Source: Paraburkholderia phenazinium (lineage in GTDB: Bacteria; Pseudomonadota; Gammaproteobacteria; Burkholderiales; Burkholderiaceae). Taken from it: a stretch of 64,000 bases of DNA. This document shows positions 27,193 through 35,587 of the stretch, piece by piece. The translations under genes were made by a program, and so were the position numbers. The notes under the pieces are model-generated. The model saw nothing but the letters and a program-made list of their open reading frames with translations, did not search any database and had not been told where the DNA came from. Position 1 is the stretch's first letter; every line of letters begins with the position of its first letter. The stretch covers positions 2,294,001 to 2,358,000 of the forward strand of contig NZ_FSRU01000001.1 in the NCBI RefSeq assembly GCF_900142845.1. Reading direction: 5' to 3'.

Positions 27193-28080
27193 TCAATCGA
27201 CCAGATTGTCGGCACGCACCAGCCGCTGTTCGGCTTCCAGATGCATTTCCGACACGCGGCCGTAGAGCTGGCGCGTGCGCTCCAGGCGGCCTATCACGCC
27301 GGGCTTCTGGGAGTAGGCGAAGATAGCGGTATGACGGTCGATTGCGCCCTTCACCTGGGTCACGCGATGCAACGAGAAGCGCCCCTTGAAGAGCTGCAGA
27401 TCGCCGGGCTGCAACGTGATCACGTTGATCGGTTCGCGCGTTTCGCCGCGCACCACAGCGCCGACACCACCATAGTTCTCACCTTGAGGAGAACGGATGT
27501 TCGGGCAGTACTCGAAGTCGCCGCCGGCGTCGGGCTGCTGCGTCATCATCGAGACGATGAATTCGTTGGTATCGTAGTGCCACGGTTGCTCGGTGCCCGG
27601 CGGCATCACGTTCTGCACCAGTCCCGCATACGGATCGGCGTATTCCCACACGCGCTCCTCGCCGAGACAGGTGGCGACAAAGCGCTTCATCGCCTGCGCC
27701 ACATAGATCCGGTGAATGATGGCGTCCGCCGGAATGACGTCGCGCGTGACGAAACCGCTGGTGCGGTCCATGAAGACGCGGCGTGGATCTGCTTCGGGTA
27801 ACGAAGGATCGTCCGCCGTGAAATATGCGTTCACCTTACGACTCGAAAAGTAGGTCTTGCCGGCGAGCGCGACGCCTTCGGCACGCGCCTGCGCCAAAGC
27901 AGCCGGCCGTAAAAAACCGTGCAATACGGCGCTGCCGTTGCCGGCAAGGTGGGCCCGGCAGCTCGCCACCAGCTCGCGCATGCGGGGGTGGTCCGGATCG
28001 TGCAACGGATAACGCTCGGTATCGACGATATCGCTCAGATCGGTACATTCGGCGTCGGCAAGAGGCAGGCTGGCTGACAC
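27193..28080 (-). CDS. 2-oxoglutarate/Fe(II)-dependent oxygenase (BesD/HalD- or PhyH-like fold)
   Basis: Non-heme iron oxygenase of 295 residues. The predicted facial triad is H168-x-D170 (in QPWHYDTNEF) and H238 (in FSLHRVTQV), with R249 as likely 2OG-binding Arg. The overall pattern, including FEYCPNIRSP and LQPGDLQLFKGRFSLHRV, resembles the BesD/HalD amino-acid halogenase group. Halogenases replace the Asp by Gly, and here Asp is kept, so hydroxylation or other oxidation is more likely than chlorination. The start is GTG, with GGAG 7 nt upstream. It is the first gene of the leftward operon, divergent from a LysR regulator. Confidence 0.72.
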   Translation of the reverse strand: MSASLPLADAECTDLSDIVDTERYPLHDPDHPRMRELVASCRAHLAGNGSAVLHGFLRPAALAQARAEGVALAGKTYFSSRKVNAYFTADDPSLPEADPRRVFMDRTSGFVTRDVIPADAIIHRIYVAQAMKRFVATCLGEERVWEYADPYAGLVQNVMPPGTEQPWHYDTNEFIVSMMTQQPDAGGDFEYCPNIRSPQGENYGGVGAVVRGETREPINVITLQPGDLQLFKGRFSLHRVTQVKGAIDRHTAIFAYSQKPGVIGRLERTRQLYGRVSEMHLEAEQRLVRADNLVD

Positions 28081-28125
28081 GGTGTGGCTCCAGATTCGTG
28101 GTTTGAACGGGGATTTGTGAGCCGA

Positions 28126-28143
28126 ATTGTTTTCGACAACAAT
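28126..28143. promoter_or_regulatory. LysR-box candidate in divergent promoter region
   Basis: ATTGTT-N6-AACAAT is a perfect 6-bp inverted repeat that contains the T-N11-A pattern of LysR binding sites. It lies in the 123-base gap between the 2OG oxygenase start (28080, minus) and the LysR start (28204, plus), exactly where an autoregulatory LTTR usually binds. Confidence 0.55.
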
Positions 28144-28203
28144 CAGCTCATCGACGTCCTCATATTTCGATCACCAAATTCCTTTGGAAAGCGAGTAATT
28201 CCG

Positions 28204-29121
28204 ATGGCTGCCATCAGCGGACCCGATTGGTCCAAACTCAGCTCACTGGACCCCGAACTGGTGCGTGCATTCGTCGCCGTCGTGGACAGCGGCGGCTTTA
28301 CGGCCGCGGCGAAACAGCTGCATCGCACGCAATCCACGATCAGCCTGCGGATCCGCACGCTCGAAGAGCGGCTCGAGACGCATATGTTCCTGCGCAATAG
28401 CCGGCGCCTTGCACTCTCGCGTGACGGCGAAAACTTTCTGATCCACGCCCGGCGCATTATTCAGGTGCAAAACGAGGCGATCGCCGCACTAAACCGGAGC
28501 AGCCGCGAGGGCGTGATCCGTTTTGGACTGCCTGAGGATTACGCGGAACTCTGGTTACCGGATCTGCTGAAGAAGTTTTACGAGCTGCGGCCGGGCGCGC
28601 GACCGCACATCCATTGCCGGATGTCGCTCGAATTGCTCGAACGCCTGCAAGCGGGTGAACTGGACCTGGCGCTAGTGGTGCGGCACGGCTCGCAGACGGG
28701 CGGCCGGCATCTGGGGCGGGAGGAAGTGGTGTGGGCGGCTCACGAGGACTTCGTGCTGGACGCCAGGGCCTCGGTGCCGCTCGCGCTCTTTCCGGAGACC
28801 TGCTGCTACCGGCAGCGCGGTCTGGAAGCACTGGCCGCGCTCGACCGGCCCTATCACGTGATCTACACGAGCCAGAGCCCGACCGGCATCAAGGTGGCGG
28901 TGAACCACGGCGCCGCCGTGACGATCATCGACCGCTGCACGCTGCCGGCGGCGTGGCGTGTGCTCGGCGCGGCGGAAGGCTTGCCGCCGCTGCCGCCGGC
29001 CGATCTCGAACTGCACCGCTCATCGGGGGTTCGCGATCCCGCTACCGACGACCTTGCTTCGTTGATCGAAGCAATGGTCGAAGAGCGGCGCCGCGCATCG
29101 GTCGACCTTGCCATGAACTGA
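28204..29121 (+). CDS. LysR-family transcriptional regulator
   Basis: Regulator of 305 residues with an N-terminal wHTH (AFVAVVDSGGFTAAAKQLHR, TQSTISLRIRTLEERL) and an effector-binding domain. It is divergent from the oxygenase/DddP-like/ABC operon and is its likely controller; ATTGTT-N6-AACAAT sits between them. The ATG at 28204 is preferred because the 40 in-frame residues before it do not look like an LTTR N terminus and cover the promoter. Effector unknown; an osmolyte or a product of its breakdown is the natural guess from context. Confidence 0.88.
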   Translation: MAAISGPDWSKLSSLDPELVRAFVAVVDSGGFTAAAKQLHRTQSTISLRIRTLEERLETHMFLRNSRRLALSRDGENFLIHARRIIQVQNEAIAALNRSSREGVIRFGLPEDYAELWLPDLLKKFYELRPGARPHIHCRMSLELLERLQAGELDLALVVRHGSQTGGRHLGREEVVWAAHEDFVLDARASVPLALFPETCCYRQRGLEALAALDRPYHVIYTSQSPTGIKVAVNHGAAVTIIDRCTLPAAWRVLGAAEGLPPLPPADLELHRSSGVRDPATDDLASLIEAMVEERRRASVDLAMN

Positions 29122-29169
29122 GCGCCGGGCGTCACGGCGCGTAGAACACCGGCGCGCAGTCCTGACCCA

Positions 29170-29781
29170 TCAGGGTTGCACCGGCTTCACCGACACCACC
29201 GTCGGGGCGCCGCCCGTCGCGTCGGCGCGCAGTTTCACGCGCCAGTCGGGATGGTCGGCAAAGGGGAATTGCGCGAGCGCGCTTTTCACCAGATACGGAA
29301 TCGCGTGCAGCGGATCGGCGTCATGATCCTGGCTCACGACGCTTACCTTGTAAACCTCGTGACCGTTGGTCTGCTCGAAGAAGCGCAGCGTCAGCGAGTG
29401 CTTGTACGAGCGGCGGCCAAACAGCGAAAACGAGGCTTCGCCGGGGCTGCCGCAACCCGCCTGTTGCGCACAATCCGCCGAGCCGACGCCGACGCCCGCA
29501 AGCCGGGTGTCATACGCAATCGACAGCAGATAGTGCGCGTGTTGCTGGGCAACGTCGGCAAAACCGTACTGGCCGAGTTCGGTCCGGATCAATGTTTCGT
29601 ATTCCGTATGATCGGGGTTGCCGTCCTGCAACGGCGAGCGTGCCAGTGTATAACTGTGCTCGCCTTCCATCGGGGTAGCCGTTGGCGACGCCCGCACATC
29701 CGTGCTGACACCGGCACATCCTGTCAGACTTACGCCCAGGCTTGCTGCGATCAGCGCAGCGCATATCAGCGTGGCTCTCAT
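29170..29781 (-). CDS. DUF4136-type lipoprotein
   Basis: Outer- or inner-membrane lipoprotein of 203 residues. The signal peptide ends in the lipobox SLTGC, so the mature protein starts at Cys22. The rest looks like the DUF4136 fold, with YETLIRTELGQYGFADV and a conserved hydrophobic strand pattern ending near AIPYLVKSALAQFPF. It follows the CHASE2 kinase gene by 56 bases with its own AAAGGG Shine-Dalgarno sequence and may be cotranscribed. Function unknown. Confidence 0.75.
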   Translation of the reverse strand: MRATLICAALIAASLGVSLTGCAGVSTDVRASPTATPMEGEHSYTLARSPLQDGNPDHTEYETLIRTELGQYGFADVAQQHAHYLLSIAYDTRLAGVGVGSADCAQQAGCGSPGEASFSLFGRRSYKHSLTLRFFEQTNGHEVYKVSVVSQDHDADPLHAIPYLVKSALAQFPFADHPDWRVKLRADATGGAPTVVSVKPVQP

Positions 29782-29837
29782 CGTCGTCCCTTTCCCTTGT
29801 TTCGCGTCTAAAGATGCCAAAAAATGCGGCCTGCCTA

Positions 29838-32261
29838 TCAGGCCTGCGCAAGCTGCGTGTCGTCGAGGGCCGGTAGCAGCACCGTGAAGGCGGTGCCCTC
29901 GCCCGGTGCGCTGACCACCTGCACATCGCCACCATGCCGCGTCACGACGGTTTTCACAAAGGCCATGCCGAGACCCGCGCCGCCGGTGTCCGGCTGCTCG
30001 GCCTCGTGAAAGCGCCGGAAGCGCTGAAACAGCCGGCTCTGCTGTTCCAGCGGAATCCCATAGCCCTGATCGCGAATCGTACATTGCACACGCGCCGGCA
30101 GGCCGGTCACCGGCCCAATCGTGCAGATGATGCGCGACTCGGGCGGGCTGTACTTGACGGCATTGTTCATGATGTTGACGAGCGCCCGCGTCATCAGCGA
30201 GCGGTCGGCGCAGATCCAGCAACCGTCGTCGCCCTCGGCCGTCGTCTCCATCTGGATCTGCTTGGCGTGCGCCTGCGGCCAGACTTCGTCGCTGGCGTCG
30301 ATGGTCAATTCGCTGAGGCTGACGGGTTCGAGCACATAGGCTTGCGACTCCGCGCGCGCCAGTTGCACGAAATCGTCGGCGAGCGTCAGCGCACGCCGCG
30401 AGTACCGTTCGATGCGCTCGAGCAGCTCGTGCACGTGGTCCGACTCGATCCGCGCCCGTTCGATTTCCACCAGCGCCAGAATCGAGGCCTGCGGCGAGCG
30501 CATGTCGTGCGACAGCAGCCGCAACGCATCCTCGCGCTGCCGCTCCGCTGCGTGCAAGGCCGACACGTCGACAAGGCCCGCGATCCAGCCGGTCACCTCG
30601 CCTTCTTCGTTGGTGCACCGGGCGTAGCGCAGCAGATGGTCGCGTTCGGCCAGGTCGCGCACTTCGATACCTTGCGCCATCAGGTCGGCGAATTCGAGCC
30701 GCGCCGGATCGAGAATCGCCGGCCAGTGCGTGCGCGCCCGCGTGTCGTGTTCCGCGTCGCCCTCGGTGCCGGCATCGATGGTTTTCACGAAGGCCAGATC
30801 GCCCAGCACCTCGCGCATCAGGCGGCCTTGCGGCATCAGCGAACCCAGCCGCGCAAAGTGCGCGGTCGCCGCATGGTTGGCGATCAGCACGACGCCGTGC
30901 ACGTCGCTCACCAGAATCGGCTCGGGCACGCTATCGAGGCTGTCCCAGACGAAGCGCTTCATGTCCTGAACGCGCTGCGCGGCCTGCGCCATCAGCGCCA
31001 TGTGCTGCTCCAGCACGTCGCCGCCGAACTCGCGACGGCGCTGCGGCGTTTCCGGCAGCAGATGCGGTTCGTCGGCGAGCCGCTGCAACTCTTTGCGCAG
31101 ATAGGCCATGGTCATTTCGAGCCGCCGCCAGTTCCAGATCGGATACACCACGATCATCCCGACCACCGCCGGCGCCGGCGACATCCAGAGCCGCGCGCCG
31201 TACAGCAAGGCGGCGCTGCCGCCGGCCACCAGAATGCACAGGCCGGCGGTCAGCAACAACGAACGCCGCGGCGACAGCACGAGGAAACCGGCCAGCAGCG
31301 CCGCAAGCGGCACCAGCGACACGAGGACCAGCGGCACTGCCGTAACGGGATCGATGGCGCGGCCGGTCAGCAGCGTATCCAGCACGTTCGCATGAATGTA
31401 GACGCCGGGCAGCGGCCCCAGCTCGCCCGACACCGGCGTCGCGAAGCGGTCGTACAGACCCGATGCGGTCACGCCGATCAGCACCACATGGCCGCGCAAC
31501 TGCTCGGGCGGCACCTCGCCCGCCACGACATCGGCAAACGACACATGCGCGTAGCGCGCGGCATTCAGGCCGAACGGAATCAGAAAACGCGCCTCGTCGA
31601 GCTTCTCCAGCGTGCGATCGCGCACGCCGGCAAGGCTCGCGAGCGGCGGCGAGAGCTGAAGCGCGCCTTGCCTGATGGCCCGCCAGACCGGCACCATCAA
31701 CTGCGGCCAGCGCGAATGCGCGTCGCCCTCGAACAGCGCGACGCTGCGTACGATACCGTCGCCGTCCACTTCCAGATTGATGTGGCCCAGCCCGGCCGCG
31801 GCGGCCGCGAGCGGCGCCACCGGCTTGATGACGGCCCGCTCGCCGTCGCTGTCCTCGGGGCTCAGCAGCACCGGCAGATAGGTCGGGCTCAGGGCGATGG
31901 CGTGGGCGAGTTGCGCGTCGTCCGCGGCGGCCTCGGTGAACAGCACGTCGTAGATCACCGCCGCCGGTTTCGCCTTGGCCAGTTGCGCGAGCAGGCTCGC
32001 ATGCACGCTGCGCGGCCAGGGCCAGTGACCGAGCCGCGCCACGCTGGCGTTGTCGATTTCGACCACCACGATATCGGAGAGCGCCGGCTGCGAATGCAGC
32101 GCGAGGAAGCGGTCGTAGACCAGATGATCGATGCCCGACGTCCAGCGGCCGAGCGCACTCAGCAGGACGACCGCAATGCCGAGGCAGCCGAGCGCGCCCC
32201 ATTCGAACAGGAAGCGTCGGCCAGCCGGCCGCCCAAGTCGTGCACGCGGATCAAGGCTCAT
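29838..32261 (-). CDS. CHASE2-domain sensor histidine kinase
   Basis: Membrane sensor kinase of 807 residues. An N-terminal TM (about 22-40) precedes a large extracytoplasmic CHASE2 domain (about 45-295, with DIVVVEIDNASVARLG and GVYIHANVLDTLL), then three TM segments (about 305-385). After these come a PAS-like region (about 440-570) and a HisKA/HATPase core with the phospho-acceptor His in LLSHDMRSPQAS, the N box IMNNAVKYSPP and the G box GGAGLGMAFVKT. The ligand is unknown. It follows the FecR/LysM gene by 17 bases in an operon headed by an OmpR-type regulator, which is its obvious partner. Confidence 0.92.
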   Translation of the reverse strand: MSLDPRARLGRPAGRRFLFEWGALGCLGIAVVLLSALGRWTSGIDHLVYDRFLALHSQPALSDIVVVEIDNASVARLGHWPWPRSVHASLLAQLAKAKPAAVIYDVLFTEAAADDAQLAHAIALSPTYLPVLLSPEDSDGERAVIKPVAPLAAAAAGLGHINLEVDGDGIVRSVALFEGDAHSRWPQLMVPVWRAIRQGALQLSPPLASLAGVRDRTLEKLDEARFLIPFGLNAARYAHVSFADVVAGEVPPEQLRGHVVLIGVTASGLYDRFATPVSGELGPLPGVYIHANVLDTLLTGRAIDPVTAVPLVLVSLVPLAALLAGFLVLSPRRSLLLTAGLCILVAGGSAALLYGARLWMSPAPAVVGMIVVYPIWNWRRLEMTMAYLRKELQRLADEPHLLPETPQRRREFGGDVLEQHMALMAQAAQRVQDMKRFVWDSLDSVPEPILVSDVHGVVLIANHAATAHFARLGSLMPQGRLMREVLGDLAFVKTIDAGTEGDAEHDTRARTHWPAILDPARLEFADLMAQGIEVRDLAERDHLLRYARCTNEEGEVTGWIAGLVDVSALHAAERQREDALRLLSHDMRSPQASILALVEIERARIESDHVHELLERIERYSRRALTLADDFVQLARAESQAYVLEPVSLSELTIDASDEVWPQAHAKQIQMETTAEGDDGCWICADRSLMTRALVNIMNNAVKYSPPESRIICTIGPVTGLPARVQCTIRDQGYGIPLEQQSRLFQRFRRFHEAEQPDTGGAGLGMAFVKTVVTRHGGDVQVVSAPGEGTAFTVLLPALDDTQLAQA

Positions 32262-32278
32262 GCGTGGAGGTTAGAGTT

Positions 32279-33706
32279 CTAACGGGCAAGCGTGAACGAG
32301 CGGATCGAACTGCCCTTCTCATAGAACCGGCCGTTTTCGAACTGCTCGGCGATCACGGTCCAATAATAAACGCCGCGCGGCAAGTCCGTCACCACGATCT
32401 CGCCGGCCGGCAGGTCGGGACGGTCGAGGATCGGGTTGCGCAGGTCCGGCGTGGCGCCGAGGACAAAACGGAAGTGCGTCTCCACGCCCGGGCGGCTCGC
32501 GAACCAGCGGAACGTATAGTCGCGCGTGCCGGGGCGCGGCGTCGCCGAGGCGGCCAGACCCAGTTGGCGCCGCTCGAATGCATAGATCTGCGGCAGGCCT
32601 TCAAGGCCGTTGTGATCGACCGCCGAGATACGCACGAAGTAGGTGCCGTCGGGCATGTCGCCGAAGTCGGCATGCGGCGCGCTCACCGGCAGATCGCGGA
32701 TCAGGTCGAGCAGGTCCGCGTCGCGCGCGATCTGCACGCGATAGCCTGCCGCGTGGCTGTCCGGCACGAGATCGAACGCGACGGTCTTGCCGTCCTGGAT
32801 CTTGCCGGGGTCGCTCAAGGACGGCGCGGGCAGCAATTCGATCGGCGCGCCGATGGCTCCGCTTGCGCCCGAAACATTGCCGAAGTGCGCCGACACGAGC
32901 TGCTCCGAGGCCTGCAGCGGCACGCCCGGGGCCGGCGCCGGCGCGCTGCCCGGATCCACGCCGACTGCGCCCTCCAGCACTTCGACGGCCGTTTGCTGCT
33001 GGCCGGCATCGTAATTCACCCGGAAGCGCGTGCCGCGCACACCTGCGACCACGGACGGCGAACGGATCTGGAAGCGGTCGTCTTTCTTCGTGGCGTGCGT
33101 GACTTCGCTGTCGACCTCGCCGTGCTGCAGGTTGAGCACGCGATCGGAGGCGCCCGTCAAGACTGTCTGACGCAGCTTGCCGATCTCGACCATGCCGTCC
33201 TGCGATACGCTCACGTGCGAACCGTCCACCAGTTCCAGCGTCGCAAAACCGTCATGACCGGTACGCACGCGATCGCCTTCGCCCAGCATCATGCCGGGCG
33301 CCAGCGGCGTGTACGGTCCCGCGCGGAAGGCCCGCTCGACCGGACCGCTGGTCGCCAGCACGCGCGCGGACTCCTGGTCCTGACGCAACAGCGCAGCCGG
33401 CAGTTTCAGTTGAAGCCCGGCTTGCAGATGGCGCGGCGCGGGCACCTTGTTCAAACGGCTCAGCACTGTCCAGTCGTGCGGATCGCGCAGGTAGCGCGCG
33501 GCGATGGCGTACAGCGTATCGCCCGCGGCGGTCGTATAAGGCACGGTGACGACGGGCGTGCTTTTGCCCTTCTGCGCGTCGGCCAGCGCGGGCGCGAGCC
33601 CAAGCGCCGCGAGGACGTACGGTACGCACGGCACGAGCGCCGCCAGCGCACGGCGCGCGCCGGCTGCCGGCAAGCGGGCCGGCAGCGTGGACCCAGACAC
33701 CCTCAC
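32279..33706 (-). CDS. exported LysM/FecR-domain protein
   Basis: Periplasmic or surface protein of 475 residues. A signal peptide (about 1-44, ending ALADA) is followed by a LysM module (about 58-105, with AAGDTLYAIAARYLRDPHDW) that suggests peptidoglycan contact. A FecR-type domain (about 120-265, with GDRVRTGHDGFATLELVDGS and VVAGVRGTRFRV) and two fibronectin-like stretches follow. The GTG start overlaps the regulator stop by 4 nt (GTGA at 33703-33706) and has a GGGGG Shine-Dalgarno sequence. Such proteins are often paired with CHASE2 sensors and may present a wall or envelope signal to the kinase downstream. Confidence 0.87.
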   Translation of the reverse strand: MRVSGSTLPARLPAAGARRALAALVPCVPYVLAALGLAPALADAQKGKSTPVVTVPYTTAAGDTLYAIAARYLRDPHDWTVLSRLNKVPAPRHLQAGLQLKLPAALLRQDQESARVLATSGPVERAFRAGPYTPLAPGMMLGEGDRVRTGHDGFATLELVDGSHVSVSQDGMVEIGKLRQTVLTGASDRVLNLQHGEVDSEVTHATKKDDRFQIRSPSVVAGVRGTRFRVNYDAGQQQTAVEVLEGAVGVDPGSAPAPAPGVPLQASEQLVSAHFGNVSGASGAIGAPIELLPAPSLSDPGKIQDGKTVAFDLVPDSHAAGYRVQIARDADLLDLIRDLPVSAPHADFGDMPDGTYFVRISAVDHNGLEGLPQIYAFERRQLGLAASATPRPGTRDYTFRWFASRPGVETHFRFVLGATPDLRNPILDRPDLPAGEIVVTDLPRGVYYWTVIAEQFENGRFYEKGSSIRSFTLAR

Positions 33707-34401
33707 GCATCCCCCTTTTCGATGCGCTCCAGCCGGTATCCATAACCGTAGATCGGCGTCAGGCGATAGCCGTTTTCAGGCCGCAAACCCAGTTTGCTAC
33801 GCAGCATCGACACGTGGGTATCCATGGTGCGCGACGGGATTTCGGTGGCCTGCTTCCAGATCACGTCGAGAATATGCGCGCGCGACAGCGGTCGGCTCAG
33901 ATGCTGGAACAACAGCAGCGCGAGGTCGAATTCCTTTTGCGTCACGGCCACGGCGGTGCCGCGCACCAGCACGTGCTTCGCGCTCAGATCGAACTCGTAC
34001 TCGCCGAACACTTCCTTGAGGGCGGTCGTGTTGAGCTTGTAGGCGCGCCGCAGCAGCGAACCGACGCGCGCCAGCAGCACGCCGGCCGACACCGGCTTGA
34101 CGACGTAGTCGTCCGCGCCGGTGTTGAGGATCGACGTGATGTCGGTCTCGCGGCTGCGGCTCGTCATGAACAGCACCGGCAAGCGCTCGGACAGGCTCTC
34201 GCGCACCCAGCGCAACACCTCTTCGCCGGACATGTCCGGCACGTTCCAATCCAGCACCAGCAGATCGAAAGTCTGGCGCCTCAGTTGGCGCACCAGCGCG
34301 CGGCCTTCGGCATAGGCATGGCAGATGTGGCCAGCGGCCGAGAGGGTTTGACACACCAGATCGGCCTGAGCCGGATCGTCATCCAGGACTGCAATTCTCA
34401 T
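33703..34401 (-). CDS. OmpR/PhoB-family response regulator
   Basis: Response regulator of 232 residues. The receiver shows the acidic pair in IAVLDDDPAQ, the phospho-acceptor Asp in LLVLDWNVPDMSG and the Lys in YVVKPVSAG. The C-terminal winged helix has VTQKEFDLALLLFQHL and SRTMDTHVSMLRSKLG. The N terminus at MRIAVLDDD was chosen over an extension to 34449. It is first in the operon regulator-FecR/LysM-CHASE2 kinase-lipoprotein and is predicted to take its phosphate from that kinase. Confidence 0.92.
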   Translation of the reverse strand: MRIAVLDDDPAQADLVCQTLSAAGHICHAYAEGRALVRQLRRQTFDLLVLDWNVPDMSGEEVLRWVRESLSERLPVLFMTSRSRETDITSILNTGADDYVVKPVSAGVLLARVGSLLRRAYKLNTTALKEVFGEYEFDLSAKHVLVRGTAVAVTQKEFDLALLLFQHLSRPLSRAHILDVIWKQATEIPSRTMDTHVSMLRSKLGLRPENGYRLTPIYGYGYRLERIEKGDA

Positions 34402-34863
34402 AACACCCCGCAATGCAACACCGTTATTCGTATCTGGATGGCCGGTCATCGAGTCGATCCGGCGCGCAGCCCCCTTACACCGGACTGCGACGCCCCGTTT
34501 GCCTTCAGGTCACACGCACGTTCAGCACGCTGACTGTCGGGTAACGAACTCCTCCATCGACAACACTATTTATCGATTATTAGTCGCGCCGGAAACACCT
34601 GTTTAAAACAGGTATCCGATATATCTCAAAAATGGCGCGCAATTCGCCCAGTCACATCACGTGAAAAGGCATTTTCATCATAATCGAAAACGGCCATCCC
34701 CTTCCGAATGCCATCCTCCTGCCATCCGGCATCGGCTCAAACGCGTGAGCCTGTCTCTCAGGTTCTTTATCCGGCCTCTGGGGGCCATCAACGGGTTGTA
34801 CAGCAGGTCTCGCTCACGCATTTACACTGGCCCCGTCTTACCTGTCCGGGTGCGCGCGAGGCG
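34402..34863. other. intergenic region upstream of the CHASE2 system
   Basis: This 462-base gap separates two leftward genes and must hold the promoter of the regulator operon. It is more AT-rich than its surroundings. The clearest element is a 17-bp inverted repeat, ACCTGTTT-A-AAACAGGT at 34597-34613, about 200 bases before the regulator start. No RNA gene or coding frame was convincing, and no terminator with a T-tract was seen after the hypothetical gene at 34864-35256. Confidence 0.5.
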
Positions 34864-35256
34864 CTACGCCTCGTGCTCACCTTCGTCGTTCTCTTCGTCT
34901 TCCGGCTGCTTCATTTGACGGTTCAACGCCGCCTCGAGATGAATCCGCACATGCTCCCAGGCACCGTGCGCGTAGTCGGGTTGCGCCGCCGCCCAATCCT
35001 GCGCGAGTCCGAACACGCGACGCACCGTCGCCGCACACGCGCTCAGTTCGTTCGTGCCGTGCGCCGCCGATTCGCGCAGCAGTTCGGCGAGCCACGGCAT
35101 GTCGGCAGCACACGAATCCGCGTAGGCTTCGATCGCCGCGCGCGCGTGACGGTCGCTTGTCAGATCGAGCTCGATACGTTGCAGGCGCTGTCCCGCCTTG
35201 CGTTTCTGCTCGTTCGCCCGGAACGGAATACGCGTCGTGCGCGGTCTGAAAAACAT
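34864..35256 (-). CDS. hypothetical protein
   Basis: I do not recognise a family. The 130-residue product starting MFFRPRTTRIPFRAN has GAGGGATT just before the ATG, a good ribosome-binding site. It is mainly helical and ends with an acidic, Glu/Asp-rich tail (EDEENDEGEHEA). The basic N terminus and acidic C terminus suggest a small soluble protein, perhaps nucleic-acid- or protein-binding. It stands alone; an imperfect palindrome ATGCAA-T-TTGCAT lies 54 bases upstream at 35310-35322. Confidence 0.55.
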   Translation of the reverse strand: MFFRPRTTRIPFRANEQKRKAGQRLQRIELDLTSDRHARAAIEAYADSCAADMPWLAELLRESAAHGTNELSACAATVRRVFGLAQDWAAAQPDYAHGAWEHVRIHLEAALNRQMKQPEDEENDEGEHEA

Positions 35257-35587
35257 CCAATCCCTCGTTAAGCGGCACAGCATCTGTCACGCCATTGCCG
35301 CCCAGCGCGATGCAATTTGCATAATGATTCGTGACGCCCTGCGCCCGAACATCGACAAATATTTACAATCTGCCGGGACAGTATAAGAACAGTCTCAATT
35401 TAAATCGTTTAAAGATTGTTAGATCGGTTTCATGCTGCAACCGTGGATATCCCCAGGCGCACCCAATATCCGCACAAATATCTTTACAAACAATGACTTG
35501 CGTCAAAATCAGGCTGTCGGACGAGGTGGCGGCACGCGTTATTGCATTGCAATACGCGCAATCGAAGGCGCAACGATCGGCGCTTTG
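35257..35587. other. AT-rich spacer between hypothetical gene and chimeric pseudogene
   Basis: 331 bases without a supported gene. It includes ATGCAA-T-TTGCAT at 35310-35322 and an AT-rich run at about 35345-35420 (with TTTAAATCGTTTAAAG). A 32-codon plus-strand frame at about 35493 has no recognised family. The composition suggests promoter DNA for the hypothetical gene plus degraded sequence. Confidence 0.45.

Noticed and set aside
29789..30618. Long minus-strand frame joining kinase antisense-frame sequence to the lipoprotein
   Set aside because: Only its end (29170-29781) has a signal peptide and protein-like composition; the rest is an alternate frame of the histidine kinase.
29934..32282. 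782-codon plus-strand open frame opposite the CHASE2 kinase
   Set aside because: High GC keeps the antisense strand open. It is Arg/His/Gln-rich with no domain, while the minus strand encodes a full kinase.
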